This document shows positions 34,649 through 43,413 of a DNA stretch of 64,000 nt, one piece after another. Numbering within the stretch: the stretch's first letter is position 1; each line of letters starts with the position of its first letter. Origin of the DNA: Acidobacteriaceae bacterium (GTDB taxonomy: Bacteria > Acidobacteriota > Terriglobia > Terriglobales > Acidobacteriaceae); the NCBI GenBank assembly GCA_030041515.1, contig JASHNS010000122.1, positions 1 to 64,000 of the forward strand, given 5' to 3'. The notes beneath the pieces were generated by a model. That model had not been told where the DNA came from and made no database searches. It saw only the letters and a program-made list of their open reading frames with translations. Made by a program: the position numbers and the translations under genes.

Positions 34649-35260
34649 ATGACCGCCTTCACTCGCGAACGCGCCTGGACGCTGCTGCAGTCGCACACGC
34701 AATCGCCGAATCTCATCAAGCACGCGCTGGCGGTGGAGACGTGCGTCAACGCGTATGGCGAGCGCGAAGCCGACGCGCGCGGATTGGCTGGCCAGGAACG
34801 CGATGCGCTGCTGGAGCTCTATTCCATGACGGCGCTGCTGCACGATTTCGATTACGAGAAGCATCCGTCGATGGAGGAGCATCCGTTTGTCGGCGTGAAG
34901 ATCCTGGAGGAGCAGGGTTGGCCGGAAGAGATGCGCACCGCAATCCTCGGCCACGCGGAGTACTCGGGCGTTCCTCGCCAGACGCATCTGGCGAAGACGC
35001 TCTTTGCCTGCGACGAGCTGGCCGGCTTTCTGACGGCATGCTCGCTGGTGAAGCCGACGAAGTCGATCCACGACGTGGAAGTGGCGGGCGTAAAGAAGAA
35101 GATGAAGGACAAGGCCTTTGCGCGCGGGGTGAATCGCGATGACATCACCACCGGCGCGGCGGAACTGGGCGTGCCGCTCGAGGAGCACATCGGGTTCTGC
35201 ATCGCCGCGATGCAGAAGAATGCGGAGGCGCTGGGGTTGCAGGGGACGGCACAGAGCTAA
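34649..35260 (+). CDS. HD-domain (HDIG-type) phosphohydrolase-like protein
   Basis: 203-aa HD protein: [13 protein letters not shown] gives the first His, [18 protein letters not shown] the HD and next ligands, and GHAEYSG a further His; EEH...DEL follow. Such small HD proteins hydrolyse phosphoester/nucleotide substrates, but many are uncharacterised. AGGAG lies 5 nt upstream of the ATG. The DUF1905 gene follows within 15 bp, so co-transcription is likely. Confidence 0.88.
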   Translation: MTAFTRERAWTLLQSHTQSPNLIKHALAVETCVNAYGEREADARGLAGQERDALLELYSMTALLHDFDYEKHPSMEEHPFVGVKILEEQGWPEEMRTAILGHAEYSGVPRQTHLAKTLFACDELAGFLTACSLVKPTKSIHDVEVAGVKKKMKDKAFARGVNRDDITTGAAELGVPLEEHIGFCIAAMQKNAEALGLQGTAQS

Positions 35261-35274
35261 GGAGGTTGGCCTCT

Positions 35275-35592
35275 ATGGCGGGACGCAACGGTGGCAGTCT
35301 GAATAAAGCATTCGAGGCAGTCATCCTTAAGAGCCCCCAACCCGGCGGCTGGAGCTACATCATCTGGCCCGAATCTGCGGCCTGCTTCGGCACACGCGGC
35401 CTGGTCAGGGTAAGGGGCACCTTCGACGGGCTCCCTTTCCAAAGTTCGTTCATGGCGCTGGGAGATGGCAACCACAAGTTGCCTATCAGGGCAGATATTT
35501 TGCAGGCGATCGGGAAAGCTGCTGGGCAAACGGTACGGGTTGTTTTGTCAGAGCGCCTGCCGCCTGCTCGCGCCAGTCGTCGTCCCAGGTAG
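35275..35592 (+). CDS. DUF1905-domain protein
   Basis: 105-aa protein covering a DUF1905 beta barrel: [84 protein letters not shown] 35275 is chosen because GGAGG lies 8-9 nt upstream. The family often has a YdeI/OmpD-like C-terminal extension, absent here: the gene ends abruptly in a basic tail just before the decayed ligase fragment, so truncation by that rearrangement is possible. Confidence 0.8.
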   Translation: MAGRNGGSLNKAFEAVILKSPQPGGWSYIIWPESAACFGTRGLVRVRGTFDGLPFQSSFMALGDGNHKLPIRADILQAIGKAAGQTVRVVLSERLPPARASRRPR

Positions 35593-35616
35593 CAGGCTCG
35601 GGCGATGCTGCGTCTT

Positions 35617-35760
35617 CGCTCATCTACCCTCAGCGCGGACTGTCACCCTCTCCACGCTGAACGACCTCCTGATTGCGCTGGCTGACAGTGGCCGCGACTG
35701 CGCGATGCTGCATTCATGGGCGCCGGGGACGCAGCAGCTCGTCTTGCAGAATCACAACAG
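35617..35760 (+). pseudogene. Decayed copy of the 5' end of the acyl-CoA ligase gene
   Basis: The first 95 bp (35617-35712) aligns to the promoter-proximal region and first codons of the ligase gene at 37842-37936 at roughly 80% identity, including CTACCCTCA and CTCTCCACGCTGAACGA. The translation VTLSTLNDLLIALADSGRDCAML parallels VLTLSTLNDVFFALADGGRERAML. Similarity then fades into unrelated sequence before 35818. Same orientation as the intact gene; the OmpA-like gene lies between the two copies. Confidence 0.75.
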
Positions 35761-35817
35761 GCGCAGGAAAAACGGGGGCGCGATGTGCGCCCCCGCATTG
35801 TTCCAACGACTTTGCGA

Positions 35818-37635
35818 TTAGTGCTTCTTCGCCGCCGCTTTCCTTCTCGCAGCCGGAGCCCTTTCGCTCAGCAGTGTTTCCGCATCGGCCGCGTTGAACG
35901 GATACAGCTTCACGGATTGCTGGCCCGTGTTGTTCAGGGTGATATCCACGCGACGGTTTTGTGCCAGGTAGATCCGGGTCAGGTTCCGATCCATTTTCGC
36001 CTTTTCGGTATTGGTGAGATCGGGACTCTGATCGACGAGGCTCTTCACCTCATCGCGCGAGAGTTGTTGCTCCTTGCCCTCGGCCTGCGTGTTGATCGCC
36101 GACTCAGGAATACCCTGCTGCACCAGGAACTGCTTCACGATGTCCACACGGCGTTCGGTCAGCGCCTGGTTGTAAGCGGCGCTGGCGCGAATATCCGCGT
36201 GTCCGGTTAAGGTAATCGTGGCGTTGGGCTTCATGTCCAGGTAGCTCTTGAAGTCCGTCGCCAGGCTGGTGAGCGTCTGTTGCTGGCTTTCGAGCAGTCC
36301 GCGGTCCGGATGAGCCGGAGGCGGCGCGTTCGTCGGGAAGAAGACGCTGCGCAGTGCCAAACGCTTCTCCAGGCGAACCTGCTCAGGAGTGGGTGCCGGC
36401 GGCTGTGGCGGCGGCGGCGGTGCCTGCACCGTGACCGTCGTCGTGGACGATGCCGTCTGTCCTTTGTCGTCCTGCACGTTGCAGGTGACGGTGATATCTC
36501 CCGCCGGCGCTCCACTCGTCGACAGCGTCGCCGTATTGCTGGTGCCGCTGATCGACCCTGCCGAGGCCGAATAGCTGTAGGTCAGCTGCCGGTTCTGCGG
36601 GCTCACGCCCGTCGCCGTGATGGTTGCAGTTCCGTTGGGCTGCACAACGATCGGATTCGCCGTGCAACTGACGGTCGGCGGTTCGAACTGTTTCACCGTG
36701 AAGTGCGCGGAAGCATCGGCCGATTGACCGGCTTTCGGACCCTGGGTTACGTGGCCGGTGACGGTGTAATCGCCGGGCTGCAGGCTGGCGGTATCGATGG
36801 TGGTTGTCGCACTGGTCCCGCTCACGGTCAGGCCCTGGCTGCCGCTCCAGCTATAGGTCGTGTTCTTCTTTGGATTCAGGTTGGCCGGCGTGCAGGTGAC
36901 CGTGACCGGCTCGCCCGGGAATACGGAATCAGGATTCGCGGTGCAGCTGTACGCCACCGGCGGCGGCGGCACGAGGCTGCCGAAGTGCATCACCAGGCCT
37001 GTGCTGAGGCGTGCGGCATTCACGTTCGCGCGGCCCCCGACACCCGGCTCCGGCCCGAAATCCGCATGGTAATACTGGAAATCCGCCTGGATCAGCCGCA
37101 GCGAAAACCGGTTATTCATGAATGGCAGGTCATAATCCATGCCGCCGCCTACCGTCAGTGCCGGTCCCCACGTGTAGGGGTGCCCGATAAAATTGGGCAC
37201 ATTGGGTCCACCCAGCCGAACCGCGCCCGCCAGCGCATGCGCAAAGGGCGTCATCCCCTCCATCGGGTAGCGAAAGATGAGGCCCAATCCAAAGTCCTGG
37301 GCGCCGTCATTCTGCCCGTCCGGGTGATTCGCGTACTCGACCTGGCCGCCCACATAGCGGTTGAAGTAATAAGCGAAGCTTCCGATGGCGCCATAGTTGA
37401 TCGAGGAATAGCTGTCGGAGAATGTCGTGCCTCCGCCCATCGGTGTGGTCACCGTGCCATGGGGAGCGAGATACGAATACCCCAGGAACACGTCCATGCG
37501 CGACGGGGACGTACCCGTTTTCGCTGTGGAAGCGGCTGACGGCGCGCTTTGCGCCAGAACCATGGATGCGCCGAGCCCCAACACGCATCCGGCCATGATG
37601 AGCCTGACCAATCTGCCTTTCGGATGAGAGTCCAT
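35818..37635 (-). CDS. OmpA-family outer-membrane protein with Ig-like domains
   Basis: 605 aa from the ATG of MDSHPKGRLV, which has GGAGG upstream. A signal peptide (about 10-30) precedes an OMP beta-barrel-like domain (about 45-230, MDVFLGYSYLAPHGTVTTPMGG...), two Ig-like/PKD-like repeats (about 245-420), a Pro-rich linker (PPPPPQPPAPTP) and a C-terminal OmpA domain (ITLTGHADIRASAAYNQALTERRVDIVKQFLVQQGI) that binds peptidoglycan. The tail AARRKAAAKKH is basic. It probably links the outer membrane to the cell wall. Confidence 0.88.
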   Translation of the reverse strand: MDSHPKGRLVRLIMAGCVLGLGASMVLAQSAPSAASTAKTGTSPSRMDVFLGYSYLAPHGTVTTPMGGGTTFSDSYSSINYGAIGSFAYYFNRYVGGQVEYANHPDGQNDGAQDFGLGLIFRYPMEGMTPFAHALAGAVRLGGPNVPNFIGHPYTWGPALTVGGGMDYDLPFMNNRFSLRLIQADFQYYHADFGPEPGVGGRANVNAARLSTGLVMHFGSLVPPPPVAYSCTANPDSVFPGEPVTVTCTPANLNPKKNTTYSWSGSQGLTVSGTSATTTIDTASLQPGDYTVTGHVTQGPKAGQSADASAHFTVKQFEPPTVSCTANPIVVQPNGTATITATGVSPQNRQLTYSYSASAGSISGTSNTATLSTSGAPAGDITVTCNVQDDKGQTASSTTTVTVQAPPPPPQPPAPTPEQVRLEKRLALRSVFFPTNAPPPAHPDRGLLESQQQTLTSLATDFKSYLDMKPNATITLTGHADIRASAAYNQALTERRVDIVKQFLVQQGIPESAINTQAEGKEQQLSRDEVKSLVDQSPDLTNTEKAKMDRNLTRIYLAQNRRVDITLNNTGQQSVKLYPFNAADAETLLSERAPAARRKAAAKKH

Positions 37636-37862
37636 ACGTCTATCCTCCGCAAGTATCAAAATGTCAAAACAACGATCGATGAACATCAGGATACTCTGAG
37701 CGGCGCACAAGAATCTGCGGTCCGCTCTACGGCAAGAGGCACGAAGGCCTGCGAGGCACCCAACCTGCAACCCCTCCTCCGCGTCTCCATGCGACGGAGG
37801 AAGCCGGCCCTGGCCCGCGCGCGATCTTGCGCCGCCGCCCCCGCTCAGCTACCCTCAACCCG

Positions 37863-39668
37863 GTGCTCACGCTCTCCACGCTGAACGATGTCTTCTTCGC
37901 GCTGGCCGATGGCGGCCGCGAGCGCGCGATGCTCTACGAGGATGCGTCGAGAGGGTGGCAGCCCATTTCGTCGGCGCAGGTATACCAGCGGGTGCGGGGT
38001 GTGGCGACAGCGCTGCGGGCGTGGGGCATTGGCAAGGGCGATCGCATCGCCATCCTGGCCGAGAATCGCTGGGAGTGGGCGGTCGCCGACTTCGCCTGCC
38101 TTGCGCTGGGCGCGGTCGACGTGCCCATTTATCCGACGCTGCTGGCGGAACAAATCGCTCCGCTGCTCGCCGACTCCGGCGCGCGCGTGATCTTCGTCTC
38201 GACACAGGTCCAGTACGACAAAGTCGCGGCGGTGCGCGCGAGCACGTCTCTGGAGCGGGTCGTCGTCATGGACGAGATCAGCGTCGCCGACGCCGTACCC
38301 TTCTCCTCGCTCATCGCCGGCGCCGATGCACGAGGCGCCGAGCGCGATGCAGCCTTCGATGCGGCAGCACGGGCGGTTCGACCTGACGACCTCGCGACGC
38401 TGATCTACACGTCGGGGACGACCGGCGAACCGAAAGGCGTGCGCCTGACGCACGGCAACATCGCCAGCAACGCGAATTACTCGACGGCGGAGTTTGGATT
38501 CGCTCCCACCGACTCCTGTATTTCCTTCCTGCCTCTCTCGCACATCACCGCGCGGCATCTCGACTACGCTCTCTACGCGCAAAGCGTGACCGTCGCCTAC
38601 TGTCCGGCCTTCGACAAGCTGCCGCAGACGATGCAGGCCATCCGGCCGACGGTTTTCGTGGCCGTGCCGCGCGTGTTTGAGAAGGTGCGGCAGGTGGCAG
38701 AGCAGAAGGCGGCTGAGTCGGGCGTGAAGCGGCGGCTCTTCGGCTGGGCCGTCGCAACGGGCAAGCCGCACGCGGAGGAAATTGCGGCGGGACGTACGCC
38801 ATCCTCGCTGGCCTGGAAGCTGGCCGACCGCATCGTTTACCGGAAGATTCGCGCCGGATTCGGCGGGAATGTGCGCTATTTCATCGCCGGCGGCGCGCCG
38901 CTCGGCCTCGATACGGCGCGCTGGTTCGCCGGGGTCAGCATTCGCATTCTCGAAGGCTATGGACTCACGGAAACATCGCCGGTACTGGCGATCAACACGC
39001 CCAAGGCAAACCGCATGGGCACGGTGGGGCGTCCGCTGCCCAATGTGCAATGCCGCTTCGCCGAAGATGGCGAGTTGCTGGTGCGCGGGCCCAATGTTTT
39101 TTCCGGCTACTGGAAACACGAGCCTCCGGCCGATCCGGCAGATCCCTCGTCTCCGTTCGACGCCGAAGGGTGGTTCCGGACCGGCGACATCGGCCACGTC
39201 GATACGGACGGCTTTCTTTTCATCACCGATCGCAAGAAGGAGCTGCTGAAGACCTCCGGCGGGAAGATGATCGCGCCGCAGCCCATCGAGAACAAGCTGA
39301 AGGCCAGCTACCTGGTGGCGAATGCCGCGCTGGTGGGCGATCGGCACAAGTTCGCGTCGGCGCTGATTGCTCCCAACTTTGCCGCGCTGGAGCCCTGGGC
39401 GCGGGAGCACGGAATCCAGGCAGCGTCGCGGCAGGAACTCGCGCAGGACCCGAGGGTGCGCGCCGAGTATCAGGCGCTCGTCGACAGGGTGAACGCCACG
39501 CTGGCAAATTTCGAGACCATCAAGCGCTTCCGCCTGGTGGCTGAGGAGTGGGCGATCGATTCCGGCGAGCTGACACCGAGCATGAAACTGCGCCGGCGCG
39601 TGGTCAACCAGAAATACGCGGCGGAGATCGCAGAGTTCTACGCGGACGAGGCGACGTCCAGCCGCTAA
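37863..39668 (+). CDS. Long-chain fatty-acid-CoA ligase (AMP-forming)
   Basis: 601-aa ANL-superfamily enzyme. LIYTSGTTGEPKGVRLTHGN is the P-loop, ILEGYGLTETSP the adenylate motif, GWFRTGDIGHVDTDGFLFITDRKKELLKTSGGK the hinge and C-domain Lys. It most resembles FadD15-type long-chain ligases. GTG 37863 is preferred: TTGCGC (37827-37832), a 17-bp gap and TACCCT (37850-37855) end 7 nt before it, suggesting a leaderless mRNA. The longer TTG frame would start inside that -35 box. It lies 42 bp upstream of hemQ and the hopanoid genes. Confidence 0.88.
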   Translation: MLTLSTLNDVFFALADGGRERAMLYEDASRGWQPISSAQVYQRVRGVATALRAWGIGKGDRIAILAENRWEWAVADFACLALGAVDVPIYPTLLAEQIAPLLADSGARVIFVSTQVQYDKVAAVRASTSLERVVVMDEISVADAVPFSSLIAGADARGAERDAAFDAAARAVRPDDLATLIYTSGTTGEPKGVRLTHGNIASNANYSTAEFGFAPTDSCISFLPLSHITARHLDYALYAQSVTVAYCPAFDKLPQTMQAIRPTVFVAVPRVFEKVRQVAEQKAAESGVKRRLFGWAVATGKPHAEEIAAGRTPSSLAWKLADRIVYRKIRAGFGGNVRYFIAGGAPLGLDTARWFAGVSIRILEGYGLTETSPVLAINTPKANRMGTVGRPLPNVQCRFAEDGELLVRGPNVFSGYWKHEPPADPADPSSPFDAEGWFRTGDIGHVDTDGFLFITDRKKELLKTSGGKMIAPQPIENKLKASYLVANAALVGDRHKFASALIAPNFAALEPWAREHGIQAASRQELAQDPRVRAEYQALVDRVNATLANFETIKRFRLVAEEWAIDSGELTPSMKLRRRVVNQKYAAEIAEFYADEATSSR

Positions 39669-39710
39669 TCGCGCCCTCGTAGAATAGAGCTACCGTTTCA
39701 GGAGGCTCCT

Positions 39711-40571
39711 TTGCCCGAAATCCCTCCGTTTCCGCTCACGCTCGACGGCTCCTGCCTGCTGCACCAGATGTTCCGGTTCGACTGGCCTGCGTGGCGGCGG
39801 CTGGACAGCGCCGCGCGCAGCCGCGCCATTCTGGAATTCGCCGCTCTGCTGGCTCCGATGGAACAAGGATCGGCTTCGGAACCGACTCAGGATCAGGACA
39901 CGCCCCACCCCAACCAGAGCGCCTTGTTTGCGCAGCTCGGGCACAAGGGAGACCTGATGCTGATCCATTTCCGCGACACGATGGAGCAGCTCGCACAGGT
40001 GGAGCGCGATCTGGCACGCACAGAATTCGGCAGCTTTCTGCAGCCGACGCATTCCTATTTGTCGATTGTCGAGCTGGGCCTCTACGAGTCTTCGTCGAAA
40101 ACCTACCCTGTGCTGGTGGACCAGGGCGTGGAGCCGTTCAGTGAGGAATGGGACCGCCGCATCCGGGAAGTTGTCGATCGTTCGGCGAAGGCCATGGCAG
40201 TGCGGCTCTTTCCGGCCATTCCGGAGACGAAATATCTGTGTTTCTATCCCATGGACAAGCGACGCGGCGAGCACGTGAACTGGTACACCGCGCCGATGGC
40301 GGACCGCGCGCGCATGATGCAGGATCACGGGTTGATCGGGCGGCGTTTTGCCGGGACGGTGAAGCAGATCATCTCCGGCTCGATCGGCCTCGATGACTGG
40401 GAGTGGGGCGTGGATCTTTTCTCTGACACCCCGAATGTCTTCAAGCAGCTCATTTATGAGATGCGCTTTGACGAAGCCAGCGCGCTATACGGCCTCTTCG
40501 GCGGCTTCTACGTGGGTGTGCGCCTGCCTGCGTCGGAACTGGGCTCGTGGCTCAGCGTGGGATCCCGGTGA
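39711..40571 (+). CDS. hemQ: Coproheme decarboxylase (HemQ/ChdC), chlorite-dismutase family
   Basis: 286-aa protein of the Cld superfamily. YPMDKRRGEHVNWY holds the catalytic Tyr/Lys region that propionate decarboxylation needs in HemQ, MMQDHGLIGRRF the proximal heme His, and WEWGVDLFSDTPNVFKQLIYEMRFDEAS the conserved C-terminal barrel. It would convert coproheme to heme b in the coproporphyrin-dependent pathway. TTG start with AGGAGG 5 nt upstream. Its stop overlaps the hpnA start (GTGA). Confidence 0.9.
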   Translation: MPEIPPFPLTLDGSCLLHQMFRFDWPAWRRLDSAARSRAILEFAALLAPMEQGSASEPTQDQDTPHPNQSALFAQLGHKGDLMLIHFRDTMEQLAQVERDLARTEFGSFLQPTHSYLSIVELGLYESSSKTYPVLVDQGVEPFSEEWDRRIREVVDRSAKAMAVRLFPAIPETKYLCFYPMDKRRGEHVNWYTAPMADRARMMQDHGLIGRRFAGTVKQIISGSIGLDDWEWGVDLFSDTPNVFKQLIYEMRFDEASALYGLFGGFYVGVRLPASELGSWLSVGSR

Positions 40572-41587
40572 AAGTCTTTGTCACGGGGGCCACGGGATTC
40601 GTCGGCAGCCATGTGGCGCGCGAAGCGGCTGGACGGGGCGCGGAGCTGCGCCTGCTCGTACGCCGTACCAGCAATTTAGCGAATCTTCAGGGCCTGAAGT
40701 CCGAAACCGTTACCGGCGATCTGCTCGCGCCCGAGTCGCTGCGGTCGGCGCTGCGCGGCTGCGACGCGGTGATGCATGTGGCGGCGGATTACCGGCTGTG
40801 GGTGCGCGATCCTGACGCGATGTACCGCTCCAACGTGGAAGGCACGCGGGCGCTGCTGCGGCTGGCGCGCGAAGAAGGTGTGCCGCGCTTCGTGTACACC
40901 TCCAGCGTGGCGACCATGCACTTCAAAACCGACGGCACCATCGTCGATGAGGCGACGCCCGTGTCGCTCGCTGACATGGTGGGCCACTACAAGCGCTCGA
41001 AATTCATGGCTGAGCAGGTGGCCATGGAGGCGGCGCAGGCGGGCCAGTCGGTGCTGATCCTGAACCCGACCACGCCGATTGGCTCGGGCGATGTGAAGCC
41101 GACGCCGACGGGCCGCATCGTCGTCGATTTTCTCAAGGGCAAGTTCCCTGCTTACGTCGATACCGGCCTGAATCTGGTCGATGTGCGCGAAGTCGCCCGC
41201 ACGCACGTCGACGGCCTCACGCCAACGCTGGGAAGGCCTGGCGAGCGCTACATTCTCGGCGGCGAAAACCTCACTCTGAAGCAGATACTCGACAAGATGT
41301 CGGCGATTACCGGACTGCCCTCGCCCACCGCGAAGATTCCCTTCGCTGTCGCCGCTGGCTACGCATTTTTCGCAGAGTTGATCACGGGCTGGATCCTCGG
41401 AAAAGAGCCGCGCGCGACCTTGGAAGAAGTGCGCATGGGACGCAAGAAGATGTTTGCGTCCTCGGCAAAGGCGGAGCGCGAGCTGGGCTTCCGGCAGGTT
41501 CCGGTTTACGAAGCCCTGCGCTCGGCGATCGACTGGTTTTGCGCGCGCGGCTATGCTCCGGCCCCCCCACAGGGAACGGTGGCCTGA
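40568..41587 (+). CDS. hpnA: Hopanoid-associated sugar epimerase HpnA
   Basis: 339-aa NAD-dependent SDR/epimerase. VFVTGATGFVGSHVARE is the Rossmann motif; VYTSSVATMHFK and GHYKRSKFMAE give Ser and YxxxK of the catalytic triad. The C-terminal region with HpnA-like VRMGRKKMFASSAKAERELGF fits the hopanoid-cluster family. GTG start overlapping the hemQ stop, TGATG junction with hpnG. Its biochemical substrate is not established. Confidence 0.9.
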   Translation: MKVFVTGATGFVGSHVAREAAGRGAELRLLVRRTSNLANLQGLKSETVTGDLLAPESLRSALRGCDAVMHVAADYRLWVRDPDAMYRSNVEGTRALLRLAREEGVPRFVYTSSVATMHFKTDGTIVDEATPVSLADMVGHYKRSKFMAEQVAMEAAQAGQSVLILNPTTPIGSGDVKPTPTGRIVVDFLKGKFPAYVDTGLNLVDVREVARTHVDGLTPTLGRPGERYILGGENLTLKQILDKMSAITGLPSPTAKIPFAVAAGYAFFAELITGWILGKEPRATLEEVRMGRKKMFASSAKAERELGFRQVPVYEALRSAIDWFCARGYAPAPPQGTVA

Positions 41588-42264
41588 TGAAGAGCCCAGT
41601 CAGCCGTGTCGGCATCGTTGCCGCGCTGCCCGGCGAGCTGGCCCCTCTGGTGCGGGGGTGGGAGAAGCGCGGGAGCTTGTGGTTGGGCCGCATCGGCTCG
41701 CGGCAAGCCGTCGCCACCTGTGCGGGCATGGGCGCGGCCGCGGCCGCGCGCGCCTGTCAGGCCCTCCTCGCCGCCGGGGTCCTCGACGCGATTGTTTCGG
41801 CTGGGTACGCGGGCTCGCTCTCCTGTGGGCTGCGTCCCCCGCAGGCCTGCTCGATTCGCGAAGTCGTCGATGCGGCGACCGGGGATATCTTCCCCGCAAA
41901 TCCGGAAGGGCTGCGGTTGATCACCCTGGGCCGCGTAGCGGGAGGCGAGGATAAACGCCGGCTGGCCGAGCAATATCAGGCCGTTCTGGTGGATATGGAA
42001 GCCGCCGCGGTAGCGGGTTTTGCACGCAGCCATGGGCTGCGCTTTCTCTGTTTCAAGGCGGTCTCCGACGGGCCGAACGACAAGCTGCCGGACTTCAACC
42101 GCTTCATCGGATCCAACGGCCAGCTGCGGCTTCCCGCGCTCATCCTCTGGGCGGCGGCGCATCCCCAATATTGGAGAGCGTTGCGGCGGCTTGGCCGGAA
42201 CAGCCGTCGCGCTGCCGCGGAACTGGCAATTTTAATCTCGCGTTCGCTGCCGGGTTCGCAGTAG
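41587..42264 (+). CDS. hpnG: Hopanoid-associated nucleoside phosphorylase HpnG
   Basis: 225-aa PNP/MTAN-fold protein: GIVAALPGELAPLVRGW at the N-terminus, TCAGMGAAAAARACQALL, VSAGYAGSLS and the signature LVDMEAAAVAGFARSHGL with catalytic Glu/Asp. In characterised bacteria HpnG removes adenine from adenosylhopane to give (phospho)ribosylhopane. The ATG shares one base with the hpnA stop. hpnH, which makes adenosylhopane, is not in the window. Confidence 0.87.
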   Translation: MKSPVSRVGIVAALPGELAPLVRGWEKRGSLWLGRIGSRQAVATCAGMGAAAAARACQALLAAGVLDAIVSAGYAGSLSCGLRPPQACSIREVVDAATGDIFPANPEGLRLITLGRVAGGEDKRRLAEQYQAVLVDMEAAAVAGFARSHGLRFLCFKAVSDGPNDKLPDFNRFIGSNGQLRLPALILWAAAHPQYWRALRRLGRNSRRAAAELAILISRSLPGSQ

Positions 42265-42284
42265 ATTAGACCTTCGGAGCATTC

Positions 42285-43394
42285 ATGGCCACGGCAATCA
42301 GCAACGACCTCCAGGAGCAGACCCTCGGACCCGTCCCCACCACCATGCGCGCCGCGGTGTATCGCGGCGTCAACGACGTGCGCGTCGAAACGGTCCCGGT
42401 GCCCAAAATCGGCGCAGGCGAAGTGCTGATCCGCGTGGCCTGCTGCGGCGTCTGCGGAACGGATCTCAAAAAGATCCACACCGGCTCGCACTCCGCCCCC
42501 CGGATCTTTGGCCATGAGTTCGCCGGAACTGTCGCCGCGGTCGGCCAGGGGGTGCGTGGATTCAGGATCGGCGACCGGGTGCTCTCATACCACCACGCTC
42601 CGTGCGGCCAGTGCTATTACTGCCGCAAGAAGACGTTCGCCCAGTGCGAAACCTACAAACGCGTGGGGTGCACAGCGGGATTTGAGCCCTCGGGCGGGGG
42701 ATTCGCCGAGTATGTGCGAGTGATGGACTGGATCGTGCGCCAGGCACTGATCAGGATTCCCGAGGGGATTCCCTTCGAGCAGGCCGCGTTCGTCGAGCCG
42801 GTGAACACGGTGCTCAAAGGCGTGCGCCGCCTGGATCTGGCCGACGATGAAACGGTCCTGGTCATCGGACAGGGGCCGATCGGCATTCTGCTGGCGACGC
42901 TCTCCGCGCGGAGCGGAGCGAAAGTGCTCACCTCCGACCTTTATCCAGAGCGCCATGCCATCGCCGCGGCCTACGGTTTGCGGCATCCCATCGATGCCGG
43001 CAGAGAAGACGTGGTCGCCGCCGCGAGAGCCGCCAGCGAGGGCCGCGGAGCGGACGCGGTCATCCTCGCCGTTGGCGGCAACGCGCTCATCCGCACGGCG
43101 ATCGACGCCGCCCGGCCGGGCGGACGCATCCTGTTTTTCGCCCAAACCCAGCACTCCGACGCCACGTTCGACCCCGCCGTGGTCTGCATGGACGAGAAGA
43201 CTCTGCTCGGTTCCTACAGTTCGTCCTTTGAGATCGAATCGGACGTCGAAGACCTCGTTTTCGGCGGGTATCGCGGCGGATTCGACCTCACGCGCCTCAT
43301 TTCCCACCGCTTCCCCCTGGAAGAGGCGGTCGAGGCAATCCGCGTGGCCTCCACGCCAACTGCTGCCAGTATGAAGATCTTCATCCATCCGTAA
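42285..43394 (+). CDS. Zinc-dependent MDR alcohol dehydrogenase, hopanoid cluster copy 1
   Basis: 369-aa medium-chain dehydrogenase. GVCGTDLKKIHTG and FGHEFAG hold catalytic zinc ligands; CGQCYYCRKKTFAQC the structural-zinc Cys; VLVIGQGPIGILLATLSARSGAKVLTSD the NAD(P) fold. Closest in style to sorbitol/threonine dehydrogenases, which act on polyols. GGAG lies 6 nt before the ATG. It sits between hpnG and a second MDR gene, so a hopanoid side-chain oxidoreduction is a reasonable inference. Confidence 0.88.
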   Translation: MATAISNDLQEQTLGPVPTTMRAAVYRGVNDVRVETVPVPKIGAGEVLIRVACCGVCGTDLKKIHTGSHSAPRIFGHEFAGTVAAVGQGVRGFRIGDRVLSYHHAPCGQCYYCRKKTFAQCETYKRVGCTAGFEPSGGGFAEYVRVMDWIVRQALIRIPEGIPFEQAAFVEPVNTVLKGVRRLDLADDETVLVIGQGPIGILLATLSARSGAKVLTSDLYPERHAIAAAYGLRHPIDAGREDVVAAARAASEGRGADAVILAVGGNALIRTAIDAARPGGRILFFAQTQHSDATFDPAVVCMDEKTLLGSYSSSFEIESDVEDLVFGGYRGGFDLTRLISHRFPLEEAVEAIRVASTPTAASMKIFIHP

Positions 43395-43413
43395 CCGTCC
43401 TGTTTCTGAGAAA

